DNA from: Caulobacteraceae bacterium
Lineage (GTDB): Bacteria > Pseudomonadota > Alphaproteobacteria > Caulobacterales > Caulobacteraceae
Direction: 5' to 3'
Assembly: GCA_027489335.1 (NCBI GenBank)
Contig: JAIXZX010000004.1
Span: 62,001 to 126,000, forward strand
Length of the DNA: 64,000 bases
Part shown: piece after piece, positions 26,723 to 34,813 of the stretch
How positions within the stretch are numbered: position 1 is the first letter of the stretch
Layout of the letters: every line of letters begins with the position of its first letter
Notes under the pieces: model-generated
What the model saw: only the letters and a program-made list of their open reading frames with translations
Told to the model about the DNA's origin: nothing
Database searches by the model: none
Made by a program: the position numbers and the translations under genes

Positions 26723-27242
26723 GCCGGTCGCCGAGATCCTGCTGGACGAGGCCGAGGTCGCCGCCCGGGTGGAGGCGCTGGCCAAGACCATCGCTCCCCG
26801 GATCGATGACGACACGGTGGTCATCTGCCTGCTCACCGGCGGCCTGTGGTTCTGCGCCGATCTGACCCGAGCCCTGGCGCGGGCTGGACGCCATGTTCGC
26901 TTTGACGCCCTGTGGCTGGCCTCCTATGGCGACGCCCGGGCCAGTCTCGGCCGCTGCGAAGTGCGCGCTGACCTGCAGCGTCCGCTGGAGGGCCGCCGCG
27001 CTCTGATCGTCGACGATGTGATCGACACCGGCCTGTCGCTGAGCGAGGCCGCGCGCCTGGTGCGGGACTCCGGCGCCTCCGAGGTGCTGACCTGCGTCTT
27101 CGCCACCAAGCCCTGGCCGACGCCACGGGCCATCGAGCCGGACTTCGTCGCCTGGACCGCCCCGCCGCGCTTCCTGGTCGGCTACGGCATGGACGCCGCA
27201 GGCCGCCTGCGCGGCCTGCCCTATGTCGGGGCGATGGACTGA
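26715..27242 (+). CDS. phosphoribosyltransferase (hypoxanthine-type)
   Basis: Type I phosphoribosyltransferase of 175 residues. The PRPP loop is ALIVDDVIDTGLSLSEA (about 96-112), preceded by the substrate-entry segment ICLLTGGLWFCADL with the conserved Gly-Gly. It resembles hypoxanthine-guanine phosphoribosyltransferases (Hpt) in length and layout, including the C-terminal FLVGYGMD. The ATG at 26715 is used; it lies inside the end of the zinc-ribbon gene, so the two are probably co-translated. Purine salvage is the likely role, although the exact base is not certain. Confidence 0.85.
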   Translation: MTEPVAEILLDEAEVAARVEALAKTIAPRIDDDTVVICLLTGGLWFCADLTRALARAGRHVRFDALWLASYGDARASLGRCEVRADLQRPLEGRRALIVDDVIDTGLSLSEAARLVRDSGASEVLTCVFATKPWPTPRAIEPDFVAWTAPPRFLVGYGMDAAGRLRGLPYVGAMD

Positions 27243-27246
27243 GGCG

Positions 27247-28515
27247 TCACAGCCAGGGGGCCGGCGTTTCCCGGGCCAACATCTCGTCGTAGGTCGGCCG
27301 CGGGCGGACGATCGCGTAGTCGCCGCCCTTGACCATCACCTCGGGGACCAGGGGCCGGCTGTTGTACTCGCTGGCCATGGAGGCGCCGTAGGCCCCAGCG
27401 CTCATAAAGGCCACAAGGTCGCCGGATTCGAAGGCGGGCAAGGCGCGGTCGCGGGTGAAGGTGTCGCCGGTCTCACAGACGGGGCCGACCACGTCATAGG
27501 GCTTGGCCTCGCCCTCACGGGGTCGGACGGCGCGGATGTCGTGATAGGCGTCGTACATGGCTGGGCGCAGCAGGTCGTTCATGGCCGCGTCCAGGACCAG
27601 GAAACGCCGGCCCTCGGGCCGCTCATGCACGTGGACGACCTGGGCGAGCAGCACCCCGGCGTTAGCGGCGATCACCCGGCCGGGTTCGAAGGCGAGCGTC
27701 ACGTCCAGACCGCGGGTCGCCTGCGCGACGACCTTGGCGTAGTCGGCCGGCGATGGGGGCTCTGGCTGGTTGAAATAGGGCACGCCCAGGCCGCCGCCCA
27801 GGTCCAGACGCTCCACATGGAGGCCCTCGCCCTTCAGACGACGGACGAGGCCGGCCATCTTTTCGAAGGCCTCAGCCATGGGGGCAAGGTCGGTGATCTG
27901 GCTGCCGATGTGACAGGCGACGCCCACGGGCTTCAGCCAGGCGTTGTTGGAGGCCTGGGCGTAGAGCCGCTCGGCTTCGGCGAAGGAGACCCCGAACTTG
28001 TTCTCCGACTTGCCGGTGGCGATCTTGGCGTGTCCGCCAGCGGCCACGTCGGGATTGACCCGAAAGGCGATGGTGGCCCGCTTGCCCAGGCTTTGCGCCA
28101 CCTGCGCGATGGCCAGCATTTCAGGCTCGGACTCGACATTGATCTCGCAGACCCCGGCCTCGAGGGCGAAGGCGATCTCCGCGCGGGTCTTGCCGACGCC
28201 GGAAAAGACGATGCGCTCAGGCGGCACGCCAGCGGCGAGCGCCCTGCGAATCTCGCCCTCGGACACCGTGTCGGCCCCGGCGCCGAGCTTCGCCAGCGTC
28301 CTGAGCACGGCGAGGTTGGAGTTGGCCTTCACCGCGAACGCGATCAGCGGGTCGCGCACGCCTTCGGCTTCCAGGGCCTCGCGCAGGACCGTGTAGTGCC
28401 GCTCGAAGGTGGCGGTGGAATAGACATAGACCGGCGTGCCTACCGCCTGGGCGATGACCGCCAGGGGGACGTCCTCGCAGTAGAGCTCGCCGTCCCGCAG
28501 CTCGAAGTGGTTCAT
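27247..28515 (-). CDS. lysA: diaminopimelate decarboxylase
   Basis: PLP enzyme of 422 residues that makes lysine from meso-diaminopimelate. The PLP lysine is Lys63 in IAFAVKANSN; HIGSQITDLAPM, EPGRVIAANAG and the C-terminal CETGDTF motif with its active-site Cys are all present. The start is the ATG at 28515, which overlaps the stop of the lipoprotein gene upstream by four bases. A longer frame that reads back into that gene was rejected. The argH-lptM-lysA order is frequent in proteobacteria. Confidence 0.95.
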   Translation of the reverse strand: MNHFELRDGELYCEDVPLAVIAQAVGTPVYVYSTATFERHYTVLREALEAEGVRDPLIAFAVKANSNLAVLRTLAKLGAGADTVSEGEIRRALAAGVPPERIVFSGVGKTRAEIAFALEAGVCEINVESEPEMLAIAQVAQSLGKRATIAFRVNPDVAAGGHAKIATGKSENKFGVSFAEAERLYAQASNNAWLKPVGVACHIGSQITDLAPMAEAFEKMAGLVRRLKGEGLHVERLDLGGGLGVPYFNQPEPPSPADYAKVVAQATRGLDVTLAFEPGRVIAANAGVLLAQVVHVHERPEGRRFLVLDAAMNDLLRPAMYDAYHDIRAVRPREGEAKPYDVVGPVCETGDTFTRDRALPAFESGDLVAFMSAGAYGASMASEYNSRPLVPEVMVKGGDYAIVRPRPTYDEMLARETPAPWL

Positions 28516-28802
28516 CGGGGATTGGCGTAAGGGTCGGGCAAGGCGCCCTGCGGTCCCGAGGAGCTCGGATTGGACGAGGTCCCGTCGATGGGCAGGGTGC
28601 GTGATGGGGCCGGGTTGGTGGACCGGGTGCGCGGATCGACCGTGTCCACCGGCTTGCCGGCGGCTGGCCGTGGGCCGACCACCTCGCCGGTGGCCGGATC
28701 CCCCCACAGGGGCGGCGGACGATCGAGGGCGCCGGCCTTGCCGCAGGCGGCGACCGTCAGGGTGCTGGCCAGGGCCATGAGCAGCGGGACGCGGAGGTTC
28801 AT
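28512..28802 (-). CDS. lptM: LptM/YifL-type small lipoprotein
   Basis: Predicted outer-membrane lipoprotein of 96 residues. A short signal ends in the lipobox TVAAC with Cys20, followed by [11 protein letters not shown], the short motif typical of the LptM family after the lipidated Cys. The rest is Pro/Ser-rich and low in structure. In E. coli LptM helps LptD mature. The gene overlaps both neighbours by four bases, argH upstream and lysA downstream, which is the usual genomic place for this family. Confidence 0.8.
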   Translation of the reverse strand: MNLRVPLLMALASTLTVAACGKAGALDRPPPLWGDPATGEVVGPRPAAGKPVDTVDPRTRSTNPAPSRTLPIDGTSSNPSSSGPQGALPDPYANPR

Positions 28803-30244
28803 TTCAGCAAGTCCTTCCAGCGAGCGACCTGGGCGCGAACCTGGTCGGGAGCGGCGCCGCCATAGCTTTTGCGGCTGGCCACGGATGCGGCCGGTGTCAG
28901 AACCTCATAAACGCCAGAGCTGATGCGCGGGTCCAGGGCCTTCATGTCGTCCAGGGGCAGGTCGGCCAGGTCGCAGGCCAGTTGCTCGGCCCGCTTCACC
29001 GCAGCGCCTGTAATGTGGTGGGCGTCGCGGAAGGGCATGTCGAGGGTCCGCACCAGCCAGTCGGCGAGATCGGTGGCGGTGGAGAAGCCGGCGCCGGCGG
29101 CCGCGGCCATCCGCTCGGCGTTGGGGGTCAGGTCAGCGACCATGCCGGTCATGGCGCCCAGCGACAGGTCCAGGACGTCGAAGGCCTCGAAGGTCGGGAC
29201 CTTGTCCTCCTGCATGTCCTTCGAATAGGCCAGTGGCAGGCCCTTCATCACCACGGCGAGCTGGGTGAAGGCCGCCAGCATCCGGCCGGCCTTGGCCCGG
29301 ACGAGCTCGGCGGCGTCCGGGTTCTTCTTCTGCGGCATGATGGACGAGCCGGTGGTGAAGGCGTCCGACAGGGCGATGAAGCCGAACTGCGGCGTCATCC
29401 AGATGACGATCTCCTCGGCCAGGCGCGACAGGTGCGTGGCGCAGATGGCGCCGGCCGCCAGGGCCTCCAGCGCGAAGTCTCGTGAGGAGACGCTGTCCAG
29501 CGAATTGGCCGTGGGGCGGGCGAAGCCCAGGGCCTTGGCCGTGGCGTGCCGGTCGATGGGGAAGGGCGAGCCGGCCAGGGCGGCGGCGCCCAGGGGGCAT
29601 TCGTTCATGCGGGCGGCCGCGTCGGTGAAGCGCGAGGCGTCGCGGCCGAACATCTCCACATAGGCCATCAGGTGATGGCCGAAGGTCACAGGCTGGGCCG
29701 GCTGCAGGTGGGTGAAGCCCGGCATCAGGGTGTCGGCATGGGCCTCGGCCTGTGCCACGAGCGCCCGCTGCAGGGCCTGCAATTGCCCGGCCGTGCGATG
29801 GCAGGCCTCGCGGACCCACATGCGGAAGTCCAGCGCCACCTGGTCGTTGCGTGAGCGCGCCGTATGAAGCCGGCCGGCCGCTGGCCCGATCAGTTCCCGC
29901 AGGCGGGCCTCCACATTCATGTGGATGTCTTCGTATTCGTCGCGGAAGGGGAAGGTCCCGTCGGCGATCTCGGCTTCAATGCGGGCAAGGCCGCCTTGGA
30001 TGGCCGCCTCGTCCTCAGCGGAGATGACCCCCTGGACCTTCAGCATGGCCGCGTGCGCCCGCGAGCCGGCCAGATCCTGCGGCGCCAGACGCTTGTCGAA
30101 GCCGATGGAGACGTTGATCGCCTGCATCAGGTCGGCGGGCTTGGCGGAAAATCGACCGCCCCACATGGCCTGACCCTGGCCGGAGGGCTCGGCCTTCGCC
30201 ATATGGACGTCGTGTTGCGGTGTTTCAGAGGCTTTGTCGGACAT
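28799..30244 (-). CDS. argH: argininosuccinate lyase
   Basis: Lyase of 481 residues splitting argininosuccinate into arginine and fumarate. Family marks are [11 protein letters not shown] (27-37), [15 protein letters not shown] (about 128-142), [18 protein letters not shown], and the superfamily signature [12 protein letters not shown] (about 299-310). The first ATG (30244) directly abuts the divergent tlpA start with no base between them and has no clear ribosome site; ATGs at 30202 and 30166 are in-frame alternatives, the last giving the usual short MWGGRF start. It is co-transcribed with lptM and lysA. Confidence 0.94.
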   Translation of the reverse strand: MSDKASETPQHDVHMAKAEPSGQGQAMWGGRFSAKPADLMQAINVSIGFDKRLAPQDLAGSRAHAAMLKVQGVISAEDEAAIQGGLARIEAEIADGTFPFRDEYEDIHMNVEARLRELIGPAAGRLHTARSRNDQVALDFRMWVREACHRTAGQLQALQRALVAQAEAHADTLMPGFTHLQPAQPVTFGHHLMAYVEMFGRDASRFTDAAARMNECPLGAAALAGSPFPIDRHATAKALGFARPTANSLDSVSSRDFALEALAAGAICATHLSRLAEEIVIWMTPQFGFIALSDAFTTGSSIMPQKKNPDAAELVRAKAGRMLAAFTQLAVVMKGLPLAYSKDMQEDKVPTFEAFDVLDLSLGAMTGMVADLTPNAERMAAAAGAGFSTATDLADWLVRTLDMPFRDAHHITGAAVKRAEQLACDLADLPLDDMKALDPRISSGVYEVLTPAASVASRKSYGGAAPDQVRAQVARWKDLLK

Positions 30245-30862
30245 ATGAGCGATCAGTCAGCGGCGAAACCCAGACCACGCCTGTTCGGCAAGGTCCTGTG
30301 GGGCGTCGCCGCCCTCGGCGTCGCGGCGGTGGTCTACATCATCGGCCAGGCTTCCACCAATCCCGATGCGAGCCGGGGGATGCGGGCCTTCGCCAAGGGC
30401 GAGATGGCCGCCCTGCAGACGCCCAAGGATCCACGGCCGGCGCCGGTGACCACCATCTATGATCCCGAGGGCCAGCCCGTGCGGCTCGGGGACTACCGAG
30501 GCGAGGTGGTGGTGCTGAACCTGTGGGCGACCTGGTGTCCGCCCTGCGTCGCCGAAATGCCGACCCTGGCGGCGCTCGCCAAGCACTATGAGGGCCAACC
30601 GGTGCGGGTGCTGGCCGTCAGCATCGACCGCCCCACAGAGATCGACAAGGCGCGGGCCTTCATCGGCCAGCACGCCCCGCTGGCCTTCTACAGCGACCCC
30701 AATATGAAGCTCGCCTTCGACCTGATCCCCCCGGCGCCCGGCATGCCCACCACCGTGATCTACGGGGCCGACGGCATTGAACGCGCCCGGCTTTCTGGCG
30801 GGGCGGACTGGGGCGGCGAGGATGCGAAGGCCGTGGTGGATCACGTTCTCGGCGCCGAATAG
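30245..30862 (+). CDS. TlpA-type thiol:disulfide oxidoreductase
   Basis: Membrane-anchored periplasmic thioredoxin of 205 residues. An N-terminal helix (about 14-35) acts as anchor, and the active site is WATWCPPC with Cys98 and Cys101. The cis-Pro site is in GMPTTVIYG (about 173-181). TlpA/ResE-like proteins reduce disulfides in cytochrome c or copper-site assembly. The start codon directly follows that of argH on the other strand (CATATG), so the promoter must lie within argH. The tlpA-argH neighbourhood is common in alphaproteobacteria. Confidence 0.9.
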   Translation: MSDQSAAKPRPRLFGKVLWGVAALGVAAVVYIIGQASTNPDASRGMRAFAKGEMAALQTPKDPRPAPVTTIYDPEGQPVRLGDYRGEVVVLNLWATWCPPCVAEMPTLAALAKHYEGQPVRVLAVSIDRPTEIDKARAFIGQHAPLAFYSDPNMKLAFDLIPPAPGMPTTVIYGADGIERARLSGGADWGGEDAKAVVDHVLGAE

Positions 30863-31028
30863 GCGGCCTTTTCGGATTGACCAGCGAAAGGTCGTCGTCG
30901 AAATTTGACGGGCGACAATCCGAGATTTGGGCCGAGCTACGCTGCGTTTCCCGAGGACTGAGATTGTTGACGGGCGCCCGGTTTCCCGCGGCGTCACGTT
31001 TCGTCAGCTAGTCGGGAGACGACAGATT

Positions 31029-31232
31029 ATGGCCTCAGGTACGGTCAAGTGGTTCAACACCACCAAGGGTTACGGCTTCATCCAGCCAGATGACGGCGGC
31101 AAGGACGTGTTCGTCCATATCTCCGCCGTGGAGCAGGCCGGCATGCGCGCCCTCAATGAAGGCGACAAGGTCAGCTATCAGCTGCGCGAAGAGCGCGGCA
31201 AGACCGCCGCGGTGGATCTGAAGACCCTCTGA
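31029..31232 (+). CDS. cold-shock domain protein (CspA family)
   Basis: Single cold-shock domain of 67 residues. RNP1 is KGYGFIQP and RNP2 is VFVHIS, both complete, and GTVKWFN at the N-terminus is classic. Such proteins bind single-stranded nucleic acid and keep mRNA unstructured. The ATG at 31029 is chosen by family length; GGGAG lies about ten bases upstream. The 166 bases before it hold no gene and would allow a long leader, as is usual for cold-shock mRNAs. A strong terminator follows at 31260. Confidence 0.94.
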   Translation: MASGTVKWFNTTKGYGFIQPDDGGKDVFVHISAVEQAGMRALNEGDKVSYQLREERGKTAAVDLKTL

Positions 31233-31259
31233 TCGACGCCACAGCCGATCAGGCGGAAG

Positions 31260-31289
31260 AGGGCGCGGCGGTCACGTCGCGCCCTTTTT
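31260..31289 (+). terminator. Rho-independent terminator after cold-shock gene
   Basis: An eight-base stem AGGGCGCG/CGCGCCCT (31260-31267 with 31278-31285) is followed by a run of T to 31289, 28 bases after the cold-shock stop. Confidence 0.85.
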
Positions 31290-31314
31290 CGTGGCCGGCT
31301 GGAGAGATTTGGCC

Positions 31315-31752
31315 TCAGGCCGGTTCGCGTTTTCGAGCGCCGCTGGCCGCCGGGGCCGGAGCGGCCGCCCCAGGCGCCAGGATGCGCAGGAAACTGACCA
31401 GGGCCGTGCGGGCGTCCTGCGGCAATTGCTCATAGACGGTGAGCAGTTCCAGGGCGCCGGGAGTGCGCATCCGCGAAAGCAGGTCCAGATCCACGCTCGG
31501 CTCCTCGTCCGGCGTGTCGAGCACGTCCAGCAGGTCAGTCACCCTGCAGCGCAGAGCGCGGGCGATCTGAACCAGGCGGGAGAATGAAATCCGGTTGGCG
31601 CCGTTCTCGTATTTCTGGATCTGCTGGAAGCTCACGCCGCACTGTTCCGCAAGGGCCTCCTGCGACATGCCGATGGTCCGGCGGCGAATGCGCACGGCCG
31701 CCCCCAGGGCGATGTCCATGGGATCGGGGCTCTTGGTCGTGGACTCCGTCAA
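31315..31752 (-). CDS. XRE-family helix-turn-helix regulator
   Basis: DNA-binding protein of 145 residues. The HTH lies at about 22-75, with MSQEALAEQCGVSFQQIQKY as turn and recognition helices. A Leu-rich helical region with PGALELLTVYEQLP and a basic tail follow. I take the TTG at 31752 because GAGGAG lies six bases upstream; the ATG at 31719 has a poorer site. Many alphaproteobacteria carry this compact type, often autoregulated. A palindrome 58 bases upstream could be its operator. Its targets are unknown. Confidence 0.85.
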   Translation of the reverse strand: MTESTTKSPDPMDIALGAAVRIRRRTIGMSQEALAEQCGVSFQQIQKYENGANRISFSRLVQIARALRCRVTDLLDVLDTPDEEPSVDLDLLSRMRTPGALELLTVYEQLPQDARTALVSFLRILAPGAAAPAPAASGARKREPA

Positions 31753-31809
31753 ATCCGTCTCCTCGTTCTGCGGGTTGTCCCAACGGAAAGACCGTCGAGC
31801 TGAAATGTT

Positions 31810-31819
31810 TCACGCGTGA
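31810..31819. promoter_or_regulatory. perfect palindrome TCACGCGTGA upstream of XRE gene
   Basis: TCACGCGTGA is a ten-base perfect palindrome in the gap between the XRE gene and the small Cys-rich gene upstream of it. It is a possible operator for that regulator. It is short, and its role is inferred only from position. Confidence 0.3.
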
Positions 31820-31884
31820 GAAGTTGTGGTCGCTCCTCACCACCCGCCTAGCGTCGGTAACCCATGAGTTGCAAGAATGACGTT

Positions 31885-32166
31885 CTACGAAAATGGGTAG
31901 ATCGTGACGTGTCGGGATGTCGCGGTTGGACAAATACGTGACAGACGGGCCTGTCTTGCGCCGCAAATGCATCTCATACGCGTTTCTAGCGACGCCAGGT
32001 TGCCGATGGCGGTCGTTGGCAGGGGCCAGCGGGCAAGGTCGATCGCCGCCACCCCGCCGCAGTTCGCCGCCTCGCAATAGGCCCACACCCATCCCTCAGG
32101 GCATTTCTGGTCTGCAACAAAGGCCGTGGCGCCCTGCTCTTCAAACCCCCGTGATCGCGTTGTCAT
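31885..32166 (-). CDS. small Cys-rich (zinc-ribbon-like) protein, unknown
   Basis: Predicted protein of 93 residues. Cysteines occur as KCPEGW, AYCEAANC, RCICG and ICP, which could form a zinc site, and the segment AIDLARWPLP with LETRMRCICGARQARL recalls small alphaproteobacterial proteins with an RCxxCGxR element. The ATG at 32166 is chosen because GGAGGTGG stands right before it; two further ATGs are 12 and 15 bases upstream. No function can be assigned. About 250 bases without a gene separate it from the end of the EAL gene; I see nothing distinctive there. Confidence 0.6.
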   Translation of the reverse strand: MTTRSRGFEEQGATAFVADQKCPEGWVWAYCEAANCGGVAAIDLARWPLPTTAIGNLASLETRMRCICGARQARLSRICPTATSRHVTIYPFS

Positions 32167-32417
32167 AACCACCTCCATCATTCGAACAAAAGCAGAACAA
32201 ATGGCGCGGCGCGACTCCCTTGTGGGTGAGGCGGCAGGACTTGCGATCTAGGGCTGCGGATGTCGGCGGACAGGTGCGAGAGGGCCGCTGATACGGGCGG
32301 TGATCCTCGACTGCCGATCCAGTCCCCGATGTGGGGATCGCGACACCCTAGTACACACGTTAAGCACGTTGAAAACACGTCGCAAATCGTCGCATGGCGC
32401 GACGGGCTTCAGCGCCT

Positions 32418-34808
32418 CTAGGACGCGGCGGCCAGCGCTGGAGAGGGCGCCGTAGCGGCCAGGAAGGTCTTCAGATCGGCCAGCGGCAGGGCGCGGGCGA
32501 CCAGATAGCCCTGGATGAGGTCGCATCCCAGCCCGAGAAGAACCGCTTCGACTGCGGCGTCTTCCACACCTTCCGCAACGACCTTCATGTTGAGACTGTG
32601 GGCCAATTCGATGGTCGAACGCAGGATCAAGCGGTCACGCTCAGTGGACACCGCCGTAGCGATGCTCCGGTCAAGCTTGAGTTCGTCGGCCTCGAGGGTC
32701 TTCAGATAGGATAGCGAAGACAGCCCGACGCCATAGTCGTCGATGGAGATGGCCAGCCCCGCCTGCCGGAAAGCCGTCACCGCCGCAATGGCCGCCTGCG
32801 GGCTCTCGATGACGGCGGTCTCGGTGACCTCCAGGCACAGCTCATGGGCCCGTGCGCCGACGGTGTGGAGGACGAAGTCCCGGAAAGCCAGGTCGCCGAG
32901 CACCCGACCTGAGACGTTCACCGAAACTGTCAGATCATGCCCGGCCTGTCGCAGCGCTGCGCTGTCGGCCAGGGCCTGGGTCAGGGTCCACTCGGTCAGC
33001 TCCCGGATGCTGCCGGTCTCCTCCGCGGCGAGGATGAAGATGTCGGGCCGGATGGCGCCCCGTGTCGGATGGGTCCAGCGCATCAGCGCCTCAACCCCGA
33101 CAATCGCGCCGTCCGCCGCCCGCTTGGGCTGATAGTGCAGGGCGATCTGACCTTCTTCGAGACCCTGCCGGAGGTCGCTCATCAGGGAGAGGTTCAGGGT
33201 CGGATCGGGGAAGGCCGCCGGTTGGAACATAAGGCGCCGGCGGGTCTGCCGCCGAGCCTCGTCCAGGGCGATCGTGGCCTGTTCGAGCAGCCGCTCGTCC
33301 GTCTCGGACGGATTCCAGTCATAGGCCACGCCTAGGCGAAGGAAGGCGTCCACCAGGGCGCCGTTCACCTGATAGGCCGGGTCCAGGGCCTCCAGGCGTG
33401 CAAGTTCGGTCTCCAGCGCCGCCACATCGCCCCGGCGCACCACCAGGCCAAGGACGCCGGTGGAAAGGTAGCCGAGCCGGCTGGCGTGGCAGGTCCTCAA
33501 GAGCCGGGCGGCGACCGCACGCACCACATCGTTTGCCATGCCATAGCCGATGGCGGCCCGCATCTGCGCATAGCGATCCACCCCGATCGCCACGACCGCG
33601 ACAGCGCCAGCGTCTCCGCGGCGCGCGCGGGCGATTTCGTCAAGTAGCGCCCGCCGGTTCGGCAGCTCGGTCTCAGGCTCATGCATGGCCAGATGCAGCA
33701 GACCGGCTTCCCGGGCCCGCACGATGTCTTCTCCGCGTCGCCGCAGTTCCAGCTGAATGGCGACCGCCAGGCAAAGCAGCTGGGTCAGCAGCAGCGGGCT
33801 CACCGGCAGTATGACCGGAGCCAGCGCCTGCACGACGACCGGCGCCCCCAGGGTCAGCACCAGGACCAGCAGATGCCGGCGGGCCAGCCCTTCCAGAGCG
33901 ATCGTCCGCCGGGTCGGACGGAGCGCAAAGGCGACGGCGATGATCAGGACCAGAATGACGAGGGGGTGGGGCGCATGGAGGGCGCGACCCTGGGCCAGAC
34001 TTTCGTAGGCCAGGGCGTGGACGAACACCCCTGGCAGGATCCCGTGCCGGGGGGTCGCAAGATTGTCCCCCAGCTCCAGGGCGGTGGCCCCGATCAGCAC
34101 CTTGCGCCCCCGGACGAGCGCCGGGTCGAACCGGTTCTCATAGACGTCCTGGAAGCTCAGGGTCGGGATGCTGCCGGGCTGGATGCCATAGTCGATGGAG
34201 AAGGCCGTCGTGCGGCCGTAGGGCTCGCCAGCCATCAGGGCGGCCATGGAAGGCCGGAAGGCGTCCTCGGCGGCGAAGCCTCTCAGATATCGCCGCACCC
34301 GACCGTCAGAATCAGCGACCACATTGACGCTGGCCAGCAGGGCTTCGTCGGACAGCGCCGCCAGGGGCGTGTTCTCGACCATCGGCGCGCCAGCCGTGCT
34401 GCGCTGGGCGGGCTGTACAAAGGTGGGAAGGACTACCGCGCCGGGGGTTTTGGCGATCACCTCGGCGAAGGCGCGATCCATGGTCAGGGTCGACCTGGCG
34501 CTGAAGTCCACGTCGAAACCCACCAGCTCGGCGCCCGCAGCGCTCAGATTGTCGAGCGCCTGAGCATAACGGTCACGGTCCCAGGGCCAGACGTCGGCGA
34601 CGCTCAGGCTATTGGCGTCGATCTCCACCAGAACCAAGTCCTGGCTCGCCGACCGCTGGATCAGCGCGAACCGCTGGCTGGCCAGGGCGTCTTCCACTGG
34701 CCGAAGGGCGCCGCTCGCCGTAATCGCCGCCACGATGGCGACGATGACGGCGACGGTGGCCATGCAGCGGGTCAGTGAGACCCCCAGGGGCGCAGTGGGC
34801 GGGGTCAT
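32418..34808 (-). CDS. CHASE2 - degenerate GGDEF - EAL membrane protein
   Basis: Protein of 796 residues. An N-terminal helix (about 14-34) and a CHASE2 extracytoplasmic sensor with VLVEIDANSLSVADVWPWDR are followed by a group of helices (about 280-350). The GGDEF-like domain keeps ETELPNRRALLDEI, but the signature is replaced by YLSTG, so cyclase activity is unlikely. The EAL domain is well kept: GVEALMRW, SVNVSGR, EVTETA, SIDDYGVGLSSLSYLKT, ADELKLDRS and VAEGVE, so it probably cleaves c-di-GMP. It lies five bases after the FecR gene on the same strand, so the two are co-transcribed. Confidence 0.9.
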   Translation of the reverse strand: MTPPTAPLGVSLTRCMATVAVIVAIVAAITASGALRPVEDALASQRFALIQRSASQDLVLVEIDANSLSVADVWPWDRDRYAQALDNLSAAGAELVGFDVDFSARSTLTMDRAFAEVIAKTPGAVVLPTFVQPAQRSTAGAPMVENTPLAALSDEALLASVNVVADSDGRVRRYLRGFAAEDAFRPSMAALMAGEPYGRTTAFSIDYGIQPGSIPTLSFQDVYENRFDPALVRGRKVLIGATALELGDNLATPRHGILPGVFVHALAYESLAQGRALHAPHPLVILVLIIAVAFALRPTRRTIALEGLARRHLLVLVLTLGAPVVVQALAPVILPVSPLLLTQLLCLAVAIQLELRRRGEDIVRAREAGLLHLAMHEPETELPNRRALLDEIARARRGDAGAVAVVAIGVDRYAQMRAAIGYGMANDVVRAVAARLLRTCHASRLGYLSTGVLGLVVRRGDVAALETELARLEALDPAYQVNGALVDAFLRLGVAYDWNPSETDERLLEQATIALDEARRQTRRRLMFQPAAFPDPTLNLSLMSDLRQGLEEGQIALHYQPKRAADGAIVGVEALMRWTHPTRGAIRPDIFILAAEETGSIRELTEWTLTQALADSAALRQAGHDLTVSVNVSGRVLGDLAFRDFVLHTVGARAHELCLEVTETAVIESPQAAIAAVTAFRQAGLAISIDDYGVGLSSLSYLKTLEADELKLDRSIATAVSTERDRLILRSTIELAHSLNMKVVAEGVEDAAVEAVLLGLGCDLIQGYLVARALPLADLKTFLAATAPSPALAAAS

Positions 34809-34813
34809 GGCGT

